From the NCBI GenBank assembly GCA_027058255.1, contig JALUTE010000318.1:1-10633 (forward strand): 10,633 nt of DNA, in the 5' to 3' direction. Origin of the DNA: Methyloligella sp. GTDB lineage: Bacteria; Pseudomonadota; Alphaproteobacteria; Rhizobiales; JALUTE01. The position numbers and the translations under genes are program-made. Of this stretch, positions 6,597 to 10,633 are shown in pieces; the first letter of the stretch is position 1, and the number at the start of each line of letters is the position of its first letter. Under the pieces are notes generated by a model. The model saw only the letters and a program-made list of their open reading frames with translations, was not told the origin of the DNA and searched no databases.

Positions 6597-7229
6597 ATGA
6601 CCGACAGGGCGATATTCTATGATGATGGCTTCAATCTCTATCATGCGATTGACGATCTTCAGCAACCGCATTTGAAATGGTTGTCTCTGCGATCTCTTGC
6701 CGAGGCTGTCATCCGCCGGCGACAGGAACACGTCGAGGCGGTGTTGTTCTTCTCTGCCACGCCGAGTCACCTCGGCGAGAGCCATCCCGACAAGCTATTG
6801 CGCCACAATACTTATATTCGTGCCCTCGAAGCGACTGGAGTCGAGTGCCACCTCGGAAGATTCAAGATCAAGAGAGTTCACTGTCACAACTGCAACCACG
6901 AGTGGACGAGCGCCGAGGAAAAGCATACGGATGTCCATATCGGAGCGCGCCTGCTCGAGGACGCTTTTCTGGACAAGTTCGACACGGCATATTTGATATC
7001 GAACGACACCGACCTCGTTCCGGCACTCGCCATATTCAAACGCAACTTCCCCGACAAACAGCTGGTTGGGCTATCCGCCCCGCACCGCCATTACCCGGCC
7101 GAGCTGAGTGCGATCATGGATCGGCGACAAAGGCTTAGGCCTGCGCTCCTGGCGCGCCATCTCCTTCCGGCGAGATTGACGCACCCGGACGGCAAGACCG
7201 TGTTCCGTCCAAGCGCTTACGACCCTTGA
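6597..7229 (+). CDS. NYN-domain (LabA/DUF88-like) putative ribonuclease
   Basis: This 210-residue protein has the NYN fold, a PIN-like domain whose members are known or predicted metal-dependent RNases. Family marks are IFYDDGFNLYHA (6-17, acidic D9/D10 and N13), EEKHTDVHIGARLLEDA (107-123, D112) and AYLISNDTDLVPAL (131-144, D137 and D139). These acidic residues would form the metal site. Between them, HCHNCNHEW (95-103) supplies C96 and C99, a zinc-ribbon-like knuckle seen in some NYN proteins. The basic tail (176-193) could bind RNA. GC is clearly lower than in the neighbours: hand counts gave 27/60 at 6601-6660 and 30/60 at 6841-6900, against 43/60 in blocks of adjacent genes, which suggests acquisition. 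The Shine-Dalgarno is weak (AGAAG, 6586-6590, 6-nt spacer). A terminator-like hairpin just upstream suggests regulated expression. Substrate unknown. Confidence 0.85.
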   Translation: MTDRAIFYDDGFNLYHAIDDLQQPHLKWLSLRSLAEAVIRRRQEHVEAVLFFSATPSHLGESHPDKLLRHNTYIRALEATGVECHLGRFKIKRVHCHNCNHEWTSAEEKHTDVHIGARLLEDAFLDKFDTAYLISNDTDLVPALAIFKRNFPDKQLVGLSAPHRHYPAELSAIMDRRQRLRPALLARHLLPARLTHPDGKTVFRPSAYDP

Positions 7230-7257
7230 AGGCCCTTGAGAGGACAGCGCCAGCGCC

Positions 7258-9933
7258 TCACGCTAGCACGCTTTCCGAGAGCCGCAGCCGCGTGCCGCCC
7301 AGGCCCTCGAAGCTGCGCGCGCGGCATGTGAGCACGATCACCTGATGGCTGCGGGCCGCGAGCGCGAGCGCATCGAACACCCGCTCGATCCTGCGATCGT
7401 CCGAATAGACCAGGGCGTCGTCGAGAATGAGCGGGGCGGCCATGCCGCGATCGGCGAACAGCTTTGCAAAGCCGAGCCGCACCAGGACGGCGATCTGCTC
7501 GCGCGTGCCGTCGGAGAGCCGGGCGATCTCCTCCCGCGTCCCCGCCCGCTCGAGGGCCGCGACCGAGAACCCCTCCCCGAAGGCAAGCCGCGCCTCGGGA
7601 AAGACGCATTTGAGATAGGGGTCGAGCCGCGCGAGCACCGGTGCCATGAACGCGTCGCGCGCCTGCTCCGCGGCCTCGTCCAGCAGCGCGGCGAGCAGGG
7701 AAAGCGCCTCCACCTCCTCCTCGAACCGGGCCACCCGCCGCTCGGCCCGCGCGAGCGCCCCCTCGAGCTCGGCCGCCCGCTCCGATATGCCGTCCTGACG
7801 CGCCTGGCCGAGCGCGCCTTCGAACTCGGCAATCTCCTGCGCCCGCCGCTCCGCCTCCCTGCGCGCATTGGCCTCGGCCGTCCGCAGCCGCTCGAGCCGC
7901 GCCTCCAGGGCTTCGAGATCGCTCGGCTCGGGGGCCTTTTCCGCCCAGGCCTGCATCTGCCGCACCGCCGCGCGCATATCCGCCTCGGCCTCCTCCAGCG
8001 CCGCCTCCCGCGCGGCGCGCGTCTCGGCCCGTGCCGCCTCGTCGCCAAGGCGCTCTTCGAGGGAGCGAAACTGCTCGGCCTGCTCGGTGAGCCGGCTCTC
8101 GATCCGGGCCAGGCCCTCGCGCGCGGCGAAGAGCGCCTCCCGCGCCTCGTCGAGCGCCGCCGCCGCCTTCTCGCGATCCGCCTCGACGCCCTCGAGCTCA
8201 CGCGCGATCTCGGCCCGCTCCGGCAAATCCTCCGGCGCCGCCGTTTCGCCGGCCAGTCTTTCGAGCTGCGCCACCTCCGCCTTCAGCGCATCGAGCCCCT
8301 GCGGCGCCACCCCCTTGAGCCGGGCCTCGATCATGGCCGCCTCGCGCGATGCCTCCTCCCGCTCGGCAAGCTGCGCCTCCGCCTCGGCCACATCGGCAAG
8401 GCCGAGCCGTGCGAGCGACGCCTCGAGCGCCTGCCTGCGGTCCTCCAGGGCCTGCCGGTCCGCATCCAGGTCCCCGCTCGCCCCGGGCGCGATGCGCAGC
8501 GCACCGATCCCCTCGATCTCCAGCCGCAAGGGCCGGTCGACCCGCACCGTCTCGCCCTCGCCGAGCGCGCGCCCGTCAAGCCGCACCCGCCCCGCGCCAC
8601 CCGGCCCGTAGCGCATCTCGATGCGCGTGGCCCCCGCAGCGAGCCGGGCCTCGATCTCGCGCACCGCTCGGCGATGCGCCTGCAACTCATCCACCGCGCG
8701 CCGGCTCACTCCGAGGGCCGCGATCATCTGGCGCAGCTCCGACAAGCGGCGGTGTGCCGCCTCGGCCACCTCGAGCTGGACCGCGCGCTCCTCGAGCCTT
8801 GCGCGCGCCGCCCGCCTCTGCTCGGCGGCGTTCACTGCGTCGAGAATCCTTTTGAGCTCCTGCTCCCGTTCCGCCAGCCCGTCCCGGGCCGCCCGCGCCT
8901 CCTCGACGGCCGTCTCGCAGGCATCCACTCGCTCCCGCGCGCGCTCCTGCTCCCGCGCTCCCGCCTGCATGGCGCCGGCCAGTGCCTCCAGCGCCTCCGC
9001 TTCCTTGATAAAGGCGGCCAGGCGCTCCCGCGCAGCATCGGCGGCCATCTCGGCCGTTTTGACCCGTTCGCGTGCCGTTTTCAGCCGGTCCCTCGCCTCC
9101 TGCGCCTTGCCCAGCGCCGCCTCGGCCTCGGCGACGGCCCTTTCCCGCTCCGCCTTGCGGTCGGGCCGCATCAGCGCCGCGCGCGCCTCCCGGGCCTCCC
9201 GCAGCCGCTCCAGCAGCCCCTCCGCCCGGAGCGCCGCGCTCCGCGCCTCGGCAAGGGCCGCCTTCAGCCGGTCGCGCTCCGCAATGGCCTTGGCATAGGC
9301 CGTGCCCGCCTTGGGGCGGAGCGTCTTCTCGGTCACCATGGCATCGAGCGCCTGTGCGACCCGCGCCCGCACCCGGCGCGCGCGGGCGCTCCCGGCAACG
9401 AGGCCCACCTCATGGGAGATGGTCGCGCTCAGCGTGTCCACCTCCGTGCGCTCGAGCGCAATCTCCTCGAGCGACTTGCCCTGTGCCAGCCAGAGCAGGC
9501 CGAGCCGGCTCCCTCCCGCCCTGTCGGCACCGATCAGGGCGGCGAGCCGCACCTCCGCATCCGCGCCGCGCGCGACGACCGCGCCGGCGCCCGTCTGCGT
9601 GCCGACCTCGCTGCCGCCCGCGGGGCCGAGATCGCTCAACACCGCCTCTCGGCCCGAGAAGAAGCGCTTGCGCATGCGCCACAGCCGGCCCTCGACCTCG
9701 AAATCCACCTCGATCAGCGGCGCGCCGCCGCCATGCGGGCGCAACATGGCCTCCAGCCGCTTGCCCCGCGCGGTGTGCTTTTCCGAGAACAGCGTCCAGA
9801 CGGCGCGGAACAGGGTGGACTTTCCCGCCTCATTGGGCTCGGCGAGGACGTTGAGCCCCTCCGAGAGGCCCTCGACCGCGGTGGGCGCGCGAAAGCACCC
9901 GACCTCCTGGAGCCGGATGGCGCGCAGGATCAT
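7258..9933 (-). CDS. Rad50/SbcC/YhaN-like coiled-coil ATPase
   Basis: This 891-residue SMC-type ATPase probably works with the metallophosphoesterase encoded just upstream in DNA-end processing. The N-terminal ATPase half has Walker A EPNEAGKST (32-40) and Q-loop LLWLAQGKS (146-154). Two long Ala/Glu/Arg-rich coiled coils (about 213-435 and 490-760) flank a short beta-rich segment (about 436-485, Gly-rich with GAGRVRLDG). The C-terminal half has the signature LSDGTREQ (806-813), Walker B PLILDDALVYSDD (834-846; D838/D839) and VLTCR (867-871). No CxxC zinc hook occurs at the coiled-coil tip, unlike Rad50 and SbcC. Length and organisation fit the YhaN-like group better than SbcC (about 1000 residues). 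The ATG overlaps the stop of the phosphoesterase gene (ATGA), indicating translational coupling. The 3' end is 28 bp from the convergent NYN gene. Confidence 0.87.
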   Translation of the reverse strand: MILRAIRLQEVGCFRAPTAVEGLSEGLNVLAEPNEAGKSTLFRAVWTLFSEKHTARGKRLEAMLRPHGGGAPLIEVDFEVEGRLWRMRKRFFSGREAVLSDLGPAGGSEVGTQTGAGAVVARGADAEVRLAALIGADRAGGSRLGLLWLAQGKSLEEIALERTEVDTLSATISHEVGLVAGSARARRVRARVAQALDAMVTEKTLRPKAGTAYAKAIAERDRLKAALAEARSAALRAEGLLERLREAREARAALMRPDRKAERERAVAEAEAALGKAQEARDRLKTARERVKTAEMAADAARERLAAFIKEAEALEALAGAMQAGAREQERARERVDACETAVEEARAARDGLAEREQELKRILDAVNAAEQRRAARARLEERAVQLEVAEAAHRRLSELRQMIAALGVSRRAVDELQAHRRAVREIEARLAAGATRIEMRYGPGGAGRVRLDGRALGEGETVRVDRPLRLEIEGIGALRIAPGASGDLDADRQALEDRRQALEASLARLGLADVAEAEAQLAEREEASREAAMIEARLKGVAPQGLDALKAEVAQLERLAGETAAPEDLPERAEIARELEGVEADREKAAAALDEAREALFAAREGLARIESRLTEQAEQFRSLEERLGDEAARAETRAAREAALEEAEADMRAAVRQMQAWAEKAPEPSDLEALEARLERLRTAEANARREAERRAQEIAEFEGALGQARQDGISERAAELEGALARAERRVARFEEEVEALSLLAALLDEAAEQARDAFMAPVLARLDPYLKCVFPEARLAFGEGFSVAALERAGTREEIARLSDGTREQIAVLVRLGFAKLFADRGMAAPLILDDALVYSDDRRIERVFDALALAARSHQVIVLTCRARSFEGLGGTRLRLSESVLA

Positions 9934-10633
9934 CGCACCGCCTCCGCGTCCGCGCCGTCTTCGTCATCCGGGGGAGCGCCGCTCTGGCACGGTCCCGTCT
10001 CGGCCTCGGCCTCCGCCTCTGCGAACGCCATCAGCCGGGCGAGCGCCGCCGCCGCGACGGCCGGGCGCACCGGCGCCTCCTCGCCATCCGCCTTCCCCGA
10101 ACCGCTGCCGCCGGCCTCGGCCGCCATCGCCATGAGATGCTCGCCCACCGCCCGCAGCTCGCCCGTCTCTCCCAGCCGGTCGAGGTCCGCCGCATCGGGG
10201 CGCAGCAAAAGGTCCGCCATCCGACAGTCCAGATGGAACAGTGCCGGCTCCAGCCGCGCCGCCCAGCGCCGCAGCCGCGCGTGATCGGCAAGGCTCACCA
10301 CGCCGGCGAGGGACAGCGAGAGAAGCAGCCGGTCGGGCCTTTCCGCCAGCGCCCGGATCTCCGCCTCGAGCGCCGCGAGCTCGCCCGCGCCGGCGATATG
10401 CGCCGCGCGCCGCGCCCAGGTGAAGGCGGCCGTGCGGACCGGCGTCACCTCGGGCGGCGCCGTGCCGCCCTCGAGCCGCACCACCAGCGCAAAACCCGGC
10501 TCATTGTCGGGAAAGCGGTCCGGCTCGGGCGTTCCGGAATACCAGCAGCGCTCGGAGATCTCGCACCGGCCGTGCCAGTCGCCGAGGGCGAGATAGGCGA
10601 GCCCCGCCCGGGCCGGGCGGGGCTCGCCTATCT
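9930..10633 (-). CDS. Metallophosphoesterase, SbcD/YhaO-like (partial, 5' end beyond window)
   Basis: Only the C-terminal 230 or so residues are present; the reading frame is open to the right edge. The visible start is LAYLALGDWHG, followed by CWYSGTPEPDRFPDNEPGFALVVRLEGG. This matches the end of the calcineurin-like phosphoesterase domain of bacterial DNA-repair exonuclease relatives, where GDWH takes the place of the GHxH metal-binding motif of SbcD/Mre11. After it comes a capping/C-terminal region that begins PVRTAAFTW and ends in an Ala- and acid-rich tail. The stop overlaps the start of the ATPase gene (ATGA), so the two are an operon. A GTG at 10484 could be taken as a start, but the conserved sequence upstream of it shows it is internal. 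The outermost 20 or so bases are half of a fold-back palindrome, so residues before AGLAYL (reading IGEPRPAR) are probably not genuine. Confidence 0.8.
   Translation of the reverse strand, partial: IGEPRPARAGLAYLALGDWHGRCEISERCWYSGTPEPDRFPDNEPGFALVVRLEGGTAPPEVTPVRTAAFTWARRAAHIAGAGELAALEAEIRALAERPDRLLLSLSLAGVVSLADHARLRRWAARLEPALFHLDCRMADLLLRPDAADLDRLGETGELRAVGEHLMAMAAEAGGSGSGKADGEEAPVRPAVAAAALARLMAFAEAEAEAETGPCQSGAPPDDEDGADAEAVR
10591..10633. repeat. Perfect 43-nt palindrome at the right window edge
   Basis: Bases 10591-10611 (AGATAGGCGAG, then CCCCGCCCGG) are the exact reverse complement of 10613-10633, with a single central G at 10612. The palindrome runs to the very last base and lies inside the phosphoesterase coding sequence. 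Twenty-one perfect pairs with a 1-nt centre ending at a contig edge is typical of a fold-back assembly or library artefact. A natural cruciform is less likely. Confidence 0.9.

Noticed and set aside
5976..6785. A 269-codon - strand open frame running across the intergenic region
   Set aside because: It is out of frame with the AbrB-family gene, overlaps the NYN gene antisense and crosses the palindrome and terminator. Its translation shows no recognisable domain.
7345..10284. A 979-codon + strand open frame antisense to the ATPase gene
   Set aside because: Its translation is Arg/Leu/Pro-rich with no domain. The opposite strand carries clear Walker A, signature and Walker B motifs. Long antisense frames are expected from high-GC codon bias.

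Overview
The window comes from a high-GC (about 70%) bacterium, most likely an alphaproteobacterium. The evidence is the GC-rich codon use, a TTAACCAT CtrA-type half-site, a GumB-like export lipoprotein, and a YhaN/YhaO-like ATPase-phosphoesterase pair. The genus cannot be fixed from this sequence. The right edge looks like a real contig end, because it finishes in a perfect 43-nt fold-back palindrome.

Left part (150-5153, + strand): an exopolysaccharide or capsule block. It holds a Wza/GumB-type outer-membrane export lipoprotein, a GT4 glycosyltransferase, a WcaJ/PssY-type polyprenyl-phosphate hexose-1-phosphate transferase that starts repeat-unit assembly, and a polytopic Wzy/O-antigen-ligase-family protein. 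A near-consensus sigma-54 (-24/-12) promoter lies in front of the phosphotransferase, so the last two genes can be switched separately from the first two. No Wzc/GumC chain-length partner or Wzx flippase is present here.

Middle (5095-7229): an AbrB-family membrane protein on the - strand, whose 3' end overlaps the polymerase gene tail to tail. A 365-bp divergent intergenic region follows, then a lower-GC gene for a NYN-domain (PIN-like) putative ribonuclease on the + strand. The last 150 bp before the NYN gene are dense with signals: an 18-bp-stem palindrome, a good sigma-70-type promoter at its foot, and two tandem hairpins, the second a textbook intrinsic terminator ending 14 nt before the start codon. 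This is the best candidate in the window for an undescribed regulatory element: either an attenuated leader or a small RNA.

Right part (7258-10633, - strand): a translationally coupled pair (ATGA overlap). The upstream partner is the C-terminal part of a metallophosphoesterase, cut by the window end. The downstream partner is an 891-aa Rad50/SbcC/YhaN-like ATPase with a long coiled coil. It has no CxxC zinc hook; a short beta-rich segment sits at the coiled-coil midpoint instead. Together they probably form a DNA-end-processing complex of the SbcCD/YhaON type.
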